Shown here: positions 48,085 through 58,059 of the stretch, piece by piece | Numbering within the stretch: position 1 is the stretch's first letter | How the letters are laid out: the number at the start of each line of letters is the position of its first letter | Assembly (NCBI RefSeq): GCF_003688895.1 | Contig: NZ_REFV01000006.1 | Location: forward strand, 124,001 to 188,000 | Reading direction: 5' to 3' | DNA length: 64,000 bases | Source: Dokdonia sinensis | GTDB lineage: Bacteria; Bacteroidota; Bacteroidia; Flavobacteriales; Flavobacteriaceae | The notes under the pieces: generated by a model | Seen by the model: the letters and a program-made list of their open reading frames with translations, nothing else | Databases searched by the model: none | Told to the model about the DNA's origin: nothing | Position numbers and translations under genes: made by a program

Positions 48085-48477
48085 ATGATTAAACATTACC
48101 ACCTAGAAGTTAGTGAAGTATTTATTTATGATAATTTTCTTGTAAATCAAATCTATGAGGGACAGGACATACAACCACACCATAATAATTTGCTTAAGAC
48201 AATAATCCAAGAACACTTTGCTAGTAGTCCTTTAATATATATTTCAAATAGGCTACACTCCTATTCTGTAAATCCGCTTATATACATTGAGGCGGGACAT
48301 ATAACCAATCTTGTTGCTATGGCAATGGTCATACATGATGATGAGCAACGGAGAATGGCTATGTTTGAAAAAACTTTCTTTAAAAAACCATTTAAAATTT
48401 TTGAGAATCTTACAGAGGCAATCGTCTGGTCAAAACAAGAACTTACCAAATTCCAAACGCAAAACACTAAGAACTAA
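48085..48477 (+). CDS. small STAS/SpoIIAA-like protein, first of a tandem pair
   Basis: A 130-aa soluble protein. It shares clear blocks with the next gene: ISNRLHSYSVNPLIYIE here and ISHRKNSYTVNPTVYLQ there, then EKTFFKKPFKIFENLTEAIVW against EKMFFKNPFESFDTIDQAKNW. Length, alternating strands and the C-terminal helix after a 'P-F-x-x-F' turn resemble SpoIIAA/STAS-type domains (inference). No catalytic residues seen. The pair is a diverged tandem duplication. Confidence 0.7.
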   Translation: MIKHYHLEVSEVFIYDNFLVNQIYEGQDIQPHHNNLLKTIIQEHFASSPLIYISNRLHSYSVNPLIYIEAGHITNLVAMAMVIHDDEQRRMAMFEKTFFKKPFKIFENLTEAIVWSKQELTKFQTQNTKN

Positions 48478-48577
48478 ACTTGTAAGTTACTGACTAATGG
48501 TTCCTTAAAATCTGGTTTGTTTTATTGGTTTTTTTATTAGTATTTTAGTGTTAAATGTTAATTTTTCATCTCCCTAA

Positions 48578-48958
48578 ATGCAAAAAAAACAATTACTAAA
48601 ACAGGCCATTTTTGACTTTGGCACAGTACAAATAATAGACAATATTGTTATCGCTGAAATAAATGAAGGTGTAATATTTGATGAAGAACAGAATAAACAG
48701 ATGCTCGAATTTTGTAGCAATGTCTTAGGTGAACGTTCATACGGTTATATCTCTCATCGCAAAAACTCTTATACTGTTAATCCTACGGTATATCTACAGT
48801 CCTCAAAAATATCAAATATGGAGGCTATTGCAATAGTATCATCCAACCCTTCTAACAAACTAAGTGTTTCGGTTGAGAAGATGTTCTTTAAAAATCCCTT
48901 TGAAAGCTTTGATACCATAGACCAAGCAAAAAACTGGATGCATAATATTCTAAACTAG
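48578..48958 (+). CDS. small STAS/SpoIIAA-like protein, second of a tandem pair
   Basis: A 126-aa paralog of 48085-48477, 100 bases downstream on the same strand. Conserved blocks ISHRKNSYTVNP (about residues 58-69) and FFKNPFESFDTIDQAKNWM at the end. Function unknown; a regulatory or scaffold role is possible if the STAS-like fold is right. Its stop overlaps the convergent hutH stop by four bases (48955-48958). Confidence 0.72.
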   Translation: MQKKQLLKQAIFDFGTVQIIDNIVIAEINEGVIFDEEQNKQMLEFCSNVLGERSYGYISHRKNSYTVNPTVYLQSSKISNMEAIAIVSSNPSNKLSVSVEKMFFKNPFESFDTIDQAKNWMHNILN

Positions 48959-50520
48959 CTAAAGAGTTCTGTATCATCAATAGTAAAGGAGCTTAAAAAA
49001 GTAATCCCCTTTTGAATATCTTGAGACAGTATCCGATCATTTTCTACAAATGGAACTTCTTGTCTATATGCTGCAATAAATGATTCTAAAAAAGGAGCTG
49101 TTTTTAATGGCGCTCTATAATGTATTGCTTGCGATGCGTTGAGCAGCTCGATGGAAAGAATCGTTTCTATGTTGTCTACAACCTTGAGTAATTTTGTTGC
49201 GGCATTTGCTCCCATACTCACGTGATCTTCTTGTCCATTAGAGGAGACAATGGAGTCCACACTCGCTGGAGTTGCTAGTTGCTTGTTTTGGCTTACAATG
49301 CTAGCCGCCGTATACTGTGGAATCATCATCCCACTATTAAGTCCAGGAGTATCTACAAGAAATGGCGGTAACCCTCGTAGTCCACCTATGAGCTGGTAGG
49401 TTCTGCGCTCACTTATACTTCCTAACTCTGCCATTGCTATAGCTAAAAAATCGAGTGCTAGCGCCAGCGGTTGCCCGTGAAAGTTGCCACCGCTTATAAT
49501 TTTATCGTCTTCGGCAAAAATGTTAGGGTTATCAGTAACACTATTAATTTCTGTTTTAAAGGTTTTTGTGGCACTTGCAATAACGTCTTTTGTAGCACCG
49601 TGTACTTGGGGGATACATCTAAAAGAATATGGATCTTGAACATTTACTTTTTCGAGTTCTGCAATTTTGCTCTCAGCGAGAAAGGTTCTTACTCTATCAG
49701 CCGTTTTGATCTGACCGCGATGTGGCCTAACAAAATGCACTAATGGATCAAAGGGTGACAAGTTACAATTAAAGGCATCGATAGAAATTGCTCCAATGAC
49801 ATCTGCCAGGTAGGAGAGTTTATGACATTTTAATAAGGCATATACTCCGTAAGCAGCCATAAATTGAGTTCCATTAAGCAAGGCAAGCCCTTCTTTAGAT
49901 TGAAGTTTAATAGGCTCTAGGTTATGTTTACTTAAATGCTCATCTGCAGGAGCAGTCTTATCACCATCCCATACTAAGCCCTCTCCTATTAAGGGAAGTG
50001 CGAGATGTGCTAGTGGTGCGAGATCACCGCTTGCACCCAGAGAACCTTGTGTATAAACTACGGGTAAAATATTTAAATTATAAAAATCTAAAAGACGTTG
50101 AACTGTGTTGATATGTACACCGCTGTGCCCATAACTTAGCGATTGTATCTTAAGCAATAACATCAATTTTACAATCTCTTTAGGAACATAACCGCCAGTT
50201 CCACAAGCGTGAGACCGGACTAGGTTTTCTTGCAATAATGTAAGATTTTCATTTTGGATGGCGACATTACACAAACTTCCAAAGCCTGTATTAATTCCGT
50301 AAAGCGGGACAACACTCCCTGTTACCTTCTCATCAAGATAAGCTCGGGATTTATTGATGTTAAGCCTACTCTCCTCACTAAGCTCGAGTGTGTAGTTTTG
50401 ATTTATTATTCTTGAAATCGTACTAAGATCTAATATCTCAGAACTTATATAGTGCGTATCACGCATAGTCGGGGTATTGTTTTGGGTTGTCTGGTTGCAA
50501 TTTCGCAAAAAAACATTCAT
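48955..50520 (-). CDS. hutH: histidine ammonia-lyase HutH
   Basis: Deaminates histidine to urocanate, the first step of the pathway whose later enzymes HutI and HutG are at 3.8-6.6 kb. The MIO cofactor triad Ala163-Ser164-Gly165 is in GSLGASGDLAPL; Tyr74 in YGINTGFG is the catalytic tyrosine; NGQEDHVSMG is conserved. The start may be Met19 (50466, MRDTHYISSE), giving about 503 aa; the -7 box at 50535-50542 allows either. VRSHACGTG fits HAL better than tyrosine lyases, but an aromatic lyase is not excluded. Confidence 0.9.
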   Translation of the reverse strand: MNVFLRNCNQTTQNNTPTMRDTHYISSEILDLSTISRIINQNYTLELSEESRLNINKSRAYLDEKVTGSVVPLYGINTGFGSLCNVAIQNENLTLLQENLVRSHACGTGGYVPKEIVKLMLLLKIQSLSYGHSGVHINTVQRLLDFYNLNILPVVYTQGSLGASGDLAPLAHLALPLIGEGLVWDGDKTAPADEHLSKHNLEPIKLQSKEGLALLNGTQFMAAYGVYALLKCHKLSYLADVIGAISIDAFNCNLSPFDPLVHFVRPHRGQIKTADRVRTFLAESKIAELEKVNVQDPYSFRCIPQVHGATKDVIASATKTFKTEINSVTDNPNIFAEDDKIISGGNFHGQPLALALDFLAIAMAELGSISERRTYQLIGGLRGLPPFLVDTPGLNSGMMIPQYTAASIVSQNKQLATPASVDSIVSSNGQEDHVSMGANAATKLLKVVDNIETILSIELLNASQAIHYRAPLKTAPFLESFIAAYRQEVPFVENDRILSQDIQKGITFLSSFTIDDTELFS

Positions 50521-50534
50521 TCTTATGGATTCTT

Positions 50535-50542
50535 CAAAAGTA
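50535..50542 (-). promoter_or_regulatory. -7 box for hutH
   Basis: Minus-strand TACTTTTG fits TAnnTTTG, 14 bases before the first start codon. No -33 element recognised. Confidence 0.4.
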
Positions 50543-50645
50543 CTTACGAACAGACTTGTAAATTCAGAAGACTTTCACATATTCCAATAGCAGTATGGCA
50601 AATTTTATATCCTGTCCATAAGTCTCACGATAGATATACAAAATA

Positions 50646-50678
50646 AAAAATGCTACTCAACAACTGAGTAGCATTTTT
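50646..50678 (-). terminator. terminator after the 50717-51022 gene
   Basis: Stem AAAAATGCTACTCA (50646-50659) and TGAGTAGCATTTTT (50665-50678), 5-nt loop, with A/T runs both sides. It ends the minus-strand membrane-protein gene; a palindrome copy lies between stop and hairpin. Confidence 0.82.
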
Positions 50679-50691
50679 GTATTTAATATTA

Positions 50692-50707
50692 CGCTTTCGC
50701 GAAAGCG
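50692..50707. repeat. dispersed 16-bp palindrome, 3' untranslated region
   Basis: Perfect CGCTTTCGCGAAAGCG; the symmetry extends to 20 bp here (50690-50709, TA...TA). Lies between a stop codon and its terminator. Confidence 0.95.
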
Positions 50708-50716
50708 TATATACTA

Positions 50717-51022
50717 TCAAACACCCTTATCAACCATAGTACCTACTTTAGAATCTTTAAAAACGTATGTGTAAAGCCACATTAACGTAAAAGAAGGTAC
50801 AACGTCAACAAAGGGAATAATTTCTTCTACAAATGTGACAACTCCCGCAACTTTTCCCGCTGTTCCCTTGTACATCTTTGTCATTATCCAAGCAGAAAAT
50901 GGCGCCCAAGCGATGTCTGCAAAATCACCAACTCCTGGTAGAATCCAACTAGAGGTCAGAATACCCACGGCATCCATAAGAATTCCGATGATGAGTATTT
51001 TATATTTATTTGTTGTGTCCAT
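50717..51022 (-). CDS. hypothetical small membrane protein, 101 aa
   Basis: About three hydrophobic stretches (residues 8-28, 34-47, 75-90). GDFADIAWAPFSAWIMTKM and EEIIPFVDVVPSFTLMW look conserved, with acidic residues inside membrane-adjacent segments. I do not recognise a named family. It lies upstream of hutH and has its own terminator. Confidence 0.7.
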   Translation of the reverse strand: MDTTNKYKILIIGILMDAVGILTSSWILPGVGDFADIAWAPFSAWIMTKMYKGTAGKVAGVVTFVEEIIPFVDVVPSFTLMWLYTYVFKDSKVGTMVDKGV

Positions 51023-51077
51023 AAGTGATTATATCATTAAATATAACACTTTTGTTAGAACAAAAAAATAGACGTAT

Positions 51078-51674
51078 TTAAGATAAATCAGAGCTTATGA
51101 GCTTTAAGAACTCGTTACGAGTTTCCTGCTTTTCAAATTGCCCTCTAAATCCAGAGGTTGTCGTTGTAGAGTTTTGTTTTTGCACACCACGCATCATCAT
51201 ACACATGTGTGCTGCCTCGATAACAACTGCTACTCCTTTGGGTTTTAATGTATCATTTATGCATTCTAAAATATCGTGTGTTAGTCGTTCTTGTACTTGG
51301 AGGCGACGTGCAAAAACATCTACAATTCTAGGTAACTTGCTCAAACCTACGATATGACCGTTAGGAATATATGCAATGTGGGCTTTTCCAAAAAATGGTA
51401 ACATATGATGTTCACATAGAGAATACAGCTCAATATTTTTTACGATAACCATATCATCGTAATCTTCTTTGAACATTGCACCTTTCAGGATGGCGCCCGC
51501 ATCCATTTCGTAACCTGAGGTTAAGAATTGCATTGCCTTTGCGGCACGCTCAGGGGTTTTTACAATGCCTTCTCGGGTTGTATCTTCTCCTAACTTATTG
51601 ATAATAGACTCAAAACTATTTTTTACATCCTCAGTTACTTGGATGTTATACTCTTCAAACTGTCTGTATGGCAT
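51078..51674 (-). CDS. folE: GTP cyclohydrolase I FolE
   Basis: Converts GTP to 7,8-dihydroneopterin triphosphate, first step of folate/pterin synthesis. 198 aa. Zinc ligands Cys87 and His90 in [17 protein letters not shown], and Cys158 in [10 protein letters not shown]; catalytic His156 precedes. It starts eight bases after the msrA stop, so the two are likely one transcript. Confidence 0.95.
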   Translation of the reverse strand: MPYRQFEEYNIQVTEDVKNSFESIINKLGEDTTREGIVKTPERAAKAMQFLTSGYEMDAGAILKGAMFKEDYDDMVIVKNIELYSLCEHHMLPFFGKAHIAYIPNGHIVGLSKLPRIVDVFARRLQVQERLTHDILECINDTLKPKGVAVVIEAAHMCMMMRGVQKQNSTTTTSGFRGQFEKQETRNEFLKLISSDLS

Positions 51675-51682
51675 ATTTATTT

Positions 51683-52249
51683 TTATTGACTAAGTGATGT
51701 AGACTTAAGTTGATCTTTAAAAAACTGCTTTAATTTTTGAACTTTTGGGTCTATGATAATTTGGCAATACGGCTGTGAGCGATGAGAGTTGTAATAATCT
51801 TGGTGATCCTCATCTGCATAATAAAAGGGACCGAGCTCAGTAACCTCTGTGACAATATCGTTTTCAAAAACAGCAGCTTTATCCAATTGGGCAATAAGCA
51901 ATTGCGATTCTTGTTTTTGCTGCTCCGTAGTGTAAAAAATTCCTGAACGGTATTGCGTCCCCTTATCATTACCTTGTCGGTTTAGTGTAGTTGGATCGTG
52001 AGTAGCAAAGAATATCTCTAAGAGCATTTTAAAAGAGATTATCGAGGGGTCGTAAGTTACCAAAATACCCTCTGCGTGACCAGTCCGACCAGTACAGATC
52101 TCTCTGTAAGCAGGGTTCTTAATAGTGCCGCCCGTATAACCTGAGTTTGCCGAAATTACACCTGCAACTCTTTGAAAAACCGCCTCTGTGCACCAAAAGC
52201 ATCCAGCAGCAAAAACTACTTTTTCTAAATTTATATTTTCCTTTTTCAT
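51683..52249 (-). CDS. msrA: peptide-methionine (S)-S-oxide reductase MsrA
   Basis: Repairs oxidised methionine. 188 aa; catalytic Cys17 in [12 protein letters not shown], with [23 protein letters not shown] following (read in parts). No msrB fused or adjacent. No signal peptide. Likely co-transcribed with folE. Confidence 0.95.
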   Translation of the reverse strand: MKKENINLEKVVFAAGCFWCTEAVFQRVAGVISANSGYTGGTIKNPAYREICTGRTGHAEGILVTYDPSIISFKMLLEIFFATHDPTTLNRQGNDKGTQYRSGIFYTTEQQKQESQLLIAQLDKAAVFENDIVTEVTELGPFYYADEDHQDYYNSHRSQPYCQIIIDPKVQKLKQFFKDQLKSTSLSQ

Positions 52250-52352
52250 AGATTGACTGCAAGATAAGAACTGTTGAACTATTTTTATCTTTGCTTAAAC
52301 GAAATAATTCTTTTTTTAACTTATAATTAATAATCCTAGATAATCGAACTTA

Positions 52353-52360
52353 TAGATTTG
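52353..52360 (+). promoter_or_regulatory. -7 box for the DUF5916 protein gene
   Basis: TAGATTTG fits TAnnTTTG, 20 bases before ATG 52381. Confidence 0.42.
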
Positions 52361-52380
52361 TACTTCATCAAGTTCTATTT

Positions 52381-54810
52381 ATGCGACAATTTTTGTTGAG
52401 CGTTTTTGTCGCTCTAGTTTCTTTTTTTATAAATGCTCAGGAATCAAAAACGATTCGGGCTACTCGTATAACAAATGCACCAAAGATCGATGGGATTCTA
52501 GATGATACTGTCTGGAAAAACTTACCTACCTATAATCAATTTTATATGCTAGAACCTAGTAATGAAGGTCTAGCAGCACCAGAGGTGCAAACGGAAATAA
52601 AACTCGCCTATGATGACCTAGCAGTTTATGTAGCCGCCTATATGTATGATGACCAGCCTGAACTTATTCCGATGCAGTTTAGCCAACGAGATGAAGTCTT
52701 TGTACAGGCAGATCAATTTATGGTGGCGCTTAACACGTACAATGATGGAATAAACGAAACTAGATTTTGGGTCACTAGTGCAGGAACTATAGGAGATTCT
52801 AGGCTTACACTAAATAATCAAGATTTTGGATTTAACGTTGTATTCCAATGTCGTGTATCTCTAGACGATAAAGGCTGGTACGCCGAATTTAAGATACCCT
52901 ATAATACACTTCGTTTTCCTGAGATAGATGTGCAAGATTGGAGTATAAATTTCTTTAGGCGATTAGTACGTCAGAATGAAACGCATTCTTTTAATAGAGT
53001 AAACAAGTCTATAGGCAGAGAGGCTCAATATAGCGCACCGGTTACAGGTGTTAGAGACATAGACCCTCCTGTGAGACTTACATTTTTTCCTTTCGCGCAG
53101 GCGAGTCAAACTATATTTGACGGAGAAAGTACTACAGAATTCTCTGGTGGGATGGATGTAAAATATGGTTTAAGCGACAGTTTTACGCTAGATGCGCAAT
53201 TAATACCTGATTTTGGACAGGTAGCCTTTGACGCAGTTCGACTTAATTTGGGTCCATTTGAGCAAACCTTTAGTGAGAATAGAGCATTTTTTACCGAGGG
53301 AATTGATTTATTTAACAAGGGAAGAATTTTCTTTTCTAGACGCATAGGAGGTGCGCCTACTGGCCGTATCGATCTCAATGATAATGAGACTATCACAAAT
53401 TCACCTAGTAAAGTAAATCTCATAAACTCGATAAAGGTCTCAGGACGAACAAAAAATAACTTAGGTGTAGGAATTTTAAATTCTATTACAGAACAAACTT
53501 TTGCTACGGTAGAAGATTCTGAGACTGGGACAATGCGAGAGGCAGAGATTGAACCATTGACAAACTATAATGTGGTTGTTCTTGACCAACAGTTTAATCA
53601 AAATTCATCTGTATCCCTCATTAATACTAATGTTACCCGCAACGGAAGTAATAATAGAGATGCAAACGTATCAGGACTGGTCTTTAGCCTTGCTAATAAA
53701 GAAAATAGCTTTCTTGCTTCTGGTAGAACTATTGTGAGTAATGTAAATGGTCTGGAAGGTCTGAAGACAGGCTTTAGTTCTGAGTTTGATTTTTTTAGAA
53801 CTAAGGGTAATTTTAGATATCGATTTGGTCACGACTTTGCAAATACGACCTACGATATCAATGATTTAGGACTGAATTTTAGAAATAATTTTAACAGTTT
53901 TGCAGCTGGAAGTTCCTATGAGACCTTTGAACCTGTAGGTGTATTTAACAGACTTCGTTTCAGTATTACTGGTAGACATAGAAGACTTTATAGGCCAGAT
54001 GTTGAGACGGGAACAAGCTTTGATTTTGACACCTTCTTTGCCTTAAAGACTAGGGATGCTTTCGGAATTGATTTTGACTATGATTCTCCAGAAAACGATT
54101 ATTTCGAACCGCGATCCCCTGGACGTTTTGTTATTTATGATGAAAAATATGGAGCAAGTGGGTTTATCTCTACTGATTATAGAAGACGACTTGCGATCGA
54201 TATACGTGGTGGTTTTCAAGATTGGGTAGATGTAGATGATCAATTTTTTTACAGGCTCAATATCTCTCCGAGATATAGATTTTCAGAAAAACTATTACTT
54301 ATCCTAGAGTCCAGTTATCGTAATAACACTAACAACTTTGGATGGGTAGATAGCTCGGATACCGAAATTTTCTTTGGTAGAAGAGATATAACATCCTTAG
54401 AGAATACGCTAAGTATTGCATATAACTTTGACCCTTATAAGGCAATAAATCTGAGATTCCGTAATTTCTGGAGTACTGCAGACTATAGTGACGATACGTT
54501 TTTTACCCTGAATGAAGACGGTACACGAACACCTACAAATTATGATCTCGCAGAGCGTCGTGACCCGAATACAAATTTTAATATTTGGAACTTGGATTTG
54601 AGCTTTAGATGGAGATTTGCCCCAGGAAGCGAAGCCTCTCTACTCTACCGTAATCAAATCTTTAATCAAGATGAGTTATCGCAGCTAGGATATTCTGAAA
54701 GTTTAGATAGTTTATTTGATCAACCCATACAGCATACCGTATCTCTAAGGGTTACATATTTTATAGATTACAATAACATTAAAGGGATCTTTAATAAGAC
54801 AGAATCTTAG
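52381..54810 (+). CDS. exported DUF5916 / CBM9-like outer-membrane protein
   Basis: An 809-aa protein with a signal peptide (1-19, ending INAQ). Residues about 25-210 look like a family 9 carbohydrate-binding-type sandwich ([29 protein letters not shown]). The rest, with repeated aromatic-polar strands ([40 protein letters not shown]), looks like a DUF5916 outer-membrane barrel. Substrate unknown. A decayed match to the palindrome may lie near 53088, but it is too weak to call. LolD-like gene follows by 49 bases. Confidence 0.82.
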   Translation: MRQFLLSVFVALVSFFINAQESKTIRATRITNAPKIDGILDDTVWKNLPTYNQFYMLEPSNEGLAAPEVQTEIKLAYDDLAVYVAAYMYDDQPELIPMQFSQRDEVFVQADQFMVALNTYNDGINETRFWVTSAGTIGDSRLTLNNQDFGFNVVFQCRVSLDDKGWYAEFKIPYNTLRFPEIDVQDWSINFFRRLVRQNETHSFNRVNKSIGREAQYSAPVTGVRDIDPPVRLTFFPFAQASQTIFDGESTTEFSGGMDVKYGLSDSFTLDAQLIPDFGQVAFDAVRLNLGPFEQTFSENRAFFTEGIDLFNKGRIFFSRRIGGAPTGRIDLNDNETITNSPSKVNLINSIKVSGRTKNNLGVGILNSITEQTFATVEDSETGTMREAEIEPLTNYNVVVLDQQFNQNSSVSLINTNVTRNGSNNRDANVSGLVFSLANKENSFLASGRTIVSNVNGLEGLKTGFSSEFDFFRTKGNFRYRFGHDFANTTYDINDLGLNFRNNFNSFAAGSSYETFEPVGVFNRLRFSITGRHRRLYRPDVETGTSFDFDTFFALKTRDAFGIDFDYDSPENDYFEPRSPGRFVIYDEKYGASGFISTDYRRRLAIDIRGGFQDWVDVDDQFFYRLNISPRYRFSEKLLLILESSYRNNTNNFGWVDSSDTEIFFGRRDITSLENTLSIAYNFDPYKAINLRFRNFWSTADYSDDTFFTLNEDGTRTPTNYDLAERRDPNTNFNIWNLDLSFRWRFAPGSEASLLYRNQIFNQDELSQLGYSESLDSLFDQPIQHTVSLRVTYFIDYNNIKGIFNKTES

Positions 54811-54859
54811 TATTGAACTCTACGAGGATTGTAGTATTTTCACAATTCTAATTTTTATA

Positions 54860-55522
54860 ATGGTACAGGCAACACATCTCAATAAATTTTACGGAGACTT
54901 ACAGGTTCTTAAAGACGTTTCTCTTCATATAAAAAAAGGGGAAGTTGTTTCTATAGTCGGACAAAGTGGTGCTGGAAAAACTACCTTACTACAAATCCTA
55001 GGAACATTAGATAGAGCAGAAAACGATGGTTCTGTACTTAAAATTAATGATGTTCTTGTGTCTTCTTTAAAACATAAAGAACTGAGTACTTTTAGAAATA
55101 AAAATATTGGTTTTATATTTCAGTTTCACCAGCTACTTCCTGAGTTTACGGCTGTAGAAAATGTGTGTATACCTGCTTTTATTGCAAAAACACCTAAAGC
55201 TCAAGCCGAAAAGCGTGCAAAAGAACTTTTGGATTTTTTAGGTCTAAGCCATAGAATTAATCACAAACCCAACGAACTGTCTGGAGGCGAACAACAGCGT
55301 GTTGCAGTAGCGAGATCACTGATTAATAATCCCGCACTCATACTGGCAGATGAACCCTCTGGAAATCTTGATACCGAGAGTGCTGACGCCTTACACAACC
55401 TATTTTTCAAACTGCGAGAGGAAATGGGACAAACTTTTGTCATCGTAACTCACAATGCAGAACTAGCTCAAATGGCCGACCGTAAACTCACAATGGTAGA
55501 CGGATCAATAGTAAACGAGTAA
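54860..55522 (+). CDS. ABC transporter ATP-binding protein (LolD/MacB-like)
   Basis: A 220-aa ATPase: Walker [10 protein letters not shown] (34-42), Q-loop [16 protein letters not shown], signature [15 protein letters not shown], Walker [12 protein letters not shown]. This is the LolD/FtsE/MacB subfamily, which extracts lipoproteins or drives mechanotransmission. No FtsX-like permease is adjacent: the next gene is a different multi-pass protein one base downstream, so the partner must be elsewhere. Confidence 0.92.
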   Translation: MVQATHLNKFYGDLQVLKDVSLHIKKGEVVSIVGQSGAGKTTLLQILGTLDRAENDGSVLKINDVLVSSLKHKELSTFRNKNIGFIFQFHQLLPEFTAVENVCIPAFIAKTPKAQAEKRAKELLDFLGLSHRINHKPNELSGGEQQRVAVARSLINNPALILADEPSGNLDTESADALHNLFFKLREEMGQTFVIVTHNAELAQMADRKLTMVDGSIVNE

Positions 55523-55523
55523 A

Positions 55524-57224
55524 ATGCTTTCAATCCTTATATACTGGTGCTTCCTCTTCCTTATTACCAGCGCCTTTGGGATTGTTGTTTGTAAAATTTT
55601 TAATTTTAGTGATACTCCTAATCCAACCATTATTCTTCTTTTTGGCGGCTTCGGAATTACAGTCATCGCTAGTATAGTTGCAATATTTGGGAATCTAGGT
55701 GTTTACTTTGAGGTGGCTCTAATAATACTGAGTATATTTATAATATTGATATACAGACGGTTACTAAATAATATTTTCCTTTCGCTTAAAGCGAAAATAG
55801 CTACCCTTGCGATATCTCTTAAAATTATATTCATTGCAATTCTAATATTAGCACTTGCTCAGAGTGCCACGGCGCCGTATATGATAGATAATGAGACCTA
55901 TTATATCCAAACTGTCAAATGGTTAGATAACTTTGGATTTGTACCAGGGCTAGCAAATCTACATTTTTTCCTGAGCCAAATGTCTGGTTTTCACATCTTA
56001 CAAGCTGCAACAAATCTTGATGGAGTTTTTCACTATTTTAATGACTTGAGCGGTTTTTATTTAGTTGTTGGAAACTTATATGCTTTATTCCATATACAAC
56101 GCTATTTTGAGAGTAAGGAATTACCAAATTTAATCATAGGACTTTTCCCTATTTTTAATGTTTTTCTTTTCCAATTTATAGGAGCTCCGTCACCAGATAT
56201 TCTCATTTATGTGCTTTCTCTCGTCATTTTTGGCGAGTACTTAAAAAATTATAATGAGGCAGATTATAAAACGATAGTGCTCTTATTTATCTTAACCGTA
56301 TTTGCAACTTATACTAAGCTTACTGCAATTCTATTAGTCGTATTACCATTACAACTCGCTCTAAAAAAACAATCTTTAAAAAAACTATTTATACCGTTAT
56401 CTTTAACAGGAGTACTTATGTTACTACTGTTTCTTATTAAAAATAGTATAATTACAGGACATCCGTTTTATCCCTTAGTATTAGAGTCCACAACAATTGC
56501 AAGGTGGGCGCTTCCTGAAAATTTACAACAATTTTTCTCAGAGCAAACAAAACTTCACGGCTACTTCCTGCAAGCTACTGAGTACAATCAGGCCAGTACA
56601 AGAGAGTTGTTTACACGCTGGCTCTTCCTACCCAAATTACACGGACTCTTTAATTTTGGTATGATTATCCTACTTACGATTATGCCATTTCTAATTAGAA
56701 AAAATCCTATACGCAACTCCTTATTTTTTATATATGGTTTAGCTGTTTTACAGATGGTATTATTATGGGTAAGCTCCCCTCAATATCGCTACTTCTTTAT
56801 GTTTTTTATGATATTGTTATGTATTTGTATAGCGAGCTTAAAACTTAAAAAAAACATACTAATCATTGGATTAGGAAGCGCAACGATACTCATTGCTATT
56901 CCACTATTTGTTCCGTTTAATTTAAATAGTTTAACGACAAATGAGTTTCATATGAGTCTTTCTACATTTTCATCAGATTATAGTTTTTTACCTCACAGTA
57001 AAACAAAATATACTGATGCAAAATATGAACCATTTACAATAGGTAAAGACACACTTTACACACCTACAAATATTGAATTCTTTTGGGCAACTGGTGATGG
57101 CCCACTACCTTGTGTACAGCGGGATCAGGTGCTATATTTTGCTCAAGAATATAAAATAATACCCCAGCGCAGAGGAAGTTCATTAAAAGATGGTTTCTTT
57201 TCTAAGGAGATAACAAATGAATAA
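55524..57224 (+). CDS. multi-pass membrane protein, LIC_10190-like
   Basis: A 566-aa integral membrane protein with about 12-14 helices and a C-terminal extracytoplasmic tail. DNETYYIQTVKWLDNFGFVPG (read as DNETYYIQ then VPGLANLH) resembles the acidic loop of GT-C-type glycosyltransferases and of the LIC_10190 membrane-protein family. A surface-polysaccharide role is inference. It begins one base after the ATPase stop and overlaps the TIGR02757 gene by eight bases. Confidence 0.72.
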   Translation: MLSILIYWCFLFLITSAFGIVVCKIFNFSDTPNPTIILLFGGFGITVIASIVAIFGNLGVYFEVALIILSIFIILIYRRLLNNIFLSLKAKIATLAISLKIIFIAILILALAQSATAPYMIDNETYYIQTVKWLDNFGFVPGLANLHFFLSQMSGFHILQAATNLDGVFHYFNDLSGFYLVVGNLYALFHIQRYFESKELPNLIIGLFPIFNVFLFQFIGAPSPDILIYVLSLVIFGEYLKNYNEADYKTIVLLFILTVFATYTKLTAILLVVLPLQLALKKQSLKKLFIPLSLTGVLMLLLFLIKNSIITGHPFYPLVLESTTIARWALPENLQQFFSEQTKLHGYFLQATEYNQASTRELFTRWLFLPKLHGLFNFGMIILLTIMPFLIRKNPIRNSLFFIYGLAVLQMVLLWVSSPQYRYFFMFFMILLCICIASLKLKKNILIIGLGSATILIAIPLFVPFNLNSLTTNEFHMSLSTFSSDYSFLPHSKTKYTDAKYEPFTIGKDTLYTPTNIEFFWATGDGPLPCVQRDQVLYFAQEYKIIPQRRGSSLKDGFFSKEITNE

Positions 57225-57981
57225 AAAGGAACTCAAGGCATTTCTAGATGAAAAAGCAGTTCAATACGAGAAACCGGACTTTATACCACACGATCCGATA
57301 CAAATACCGCATCGTTTCTCTAAAAAAGAGGATATCGAGATTGCCGCATTTCTGACAGCGACAATAGCTTGGGGCAACCGTAAGAGTATTATAACTAATG
57401 CTACTAAACTTATGGATATAATGGGCAACGCACCGTACGATTTTATTTTAAATTATAACCCAAACGACGCATACCTTTTTGAAAGTTTCGTACACAGAAC
57501 CTTCAATCAGGTAGATTTGGAAACATTTATAAGGTCATTACAAAACCTATATTTAAATTATGGCGGACTCGAAAAAGCGTTTGTTTCTGGAATTAAGGAA
57601 CGCAATGTACAATTGGGAATTTCAAACTTCAAAAAACTCTTTTTTGAAGTTGAACATCTACAAAGAACACAAAAACACGTGAGCGATCCTCTCAAGAATT
57701 CGGCGGCAAAGAGAATCAACATGTTTTTACGATGGATGGTCAGGGATACTTCTGCAGGGGTAGATTTTGGCATCTGGAAAAGTATCTCACCCGCGCTTCT
57801 CTCCTGCCCTCTTGATGTACATACTGGGAATGTAGGAAGGAAGCTTGGTTTGCTTTCGCGAAAGCAAAATGATGGAAAAACCCTTTTAGAATTAGATACT
57901 TCTCTTCGTAAGATGGATGCTACAGACCCTGTAAAATATGACTTTGCCTTATTTGGGTTGGGCGCATTTGAAAAATTTTAA
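57217..57981 (+). CDS. TIGR02757 family protein
   Basis: A 254-aa protein of the TIGR02757/DUF2400 family, common in Bacteroidota: AFLTATIAWGNRKSIITNA, AAKRINMFLRWMVRD, LDVHTGNVGRKLGLL, KYDFALFGLG. Helical, reminiscent of HhH base-excision glycosylases; activity unproven. LSRKQ at about 213-217 comes from a palindrome copy read in the Leu-Ser-Arg-Lys frame, between two conserved blocks. Confidence 0.9.
   Translation: MNKKELKAFLDEKAVQYEKPDFIPHDPIQIPHRFSKKEDIEIAAFLTATIAWGNRKSIITNATKLMDIMGNAPYDFILNYNPNDAYLFESFVHRTFNQVDLETFIRSLQNLYLNYGGLEKAFVSGIKERNVQLGISNFKKLFFEVEHLQRTQKHVSDPLKNSAAKRINMFLRWMVRDTSAGVDFGIWKSISPALLSCPLDVHTGNVGRKLGLLSRKQNDGKTLLELDTSLRKMDATDPVKYDFALFGLGAFEKF
57851..57866. repeat. 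dispersed palindrome, copy in TIGR02757 gene (TG...CA ends)
   Basis: TGCTTTCGCGAAAGCA, a perfect 14-bp core and 16-bp palindrome, read as LSRK rather than AFAKA. Confidence 0.93.
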
Positions 57982-58059
57982 TGCTATTCAAAAAATTGGG
58001 ATTTACTTCACAAACTTTAGTTTCATCTTTGTGTAAATATTGAAAAGACCTCGCATTAA

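Noticed and set aside
52381-54810. Possible palindrome near 53088 (CCTTTCGCGCAGGCG) in the DUF5916 gene
   Set aside because: Too many mismatches in both arms to separate from chance.
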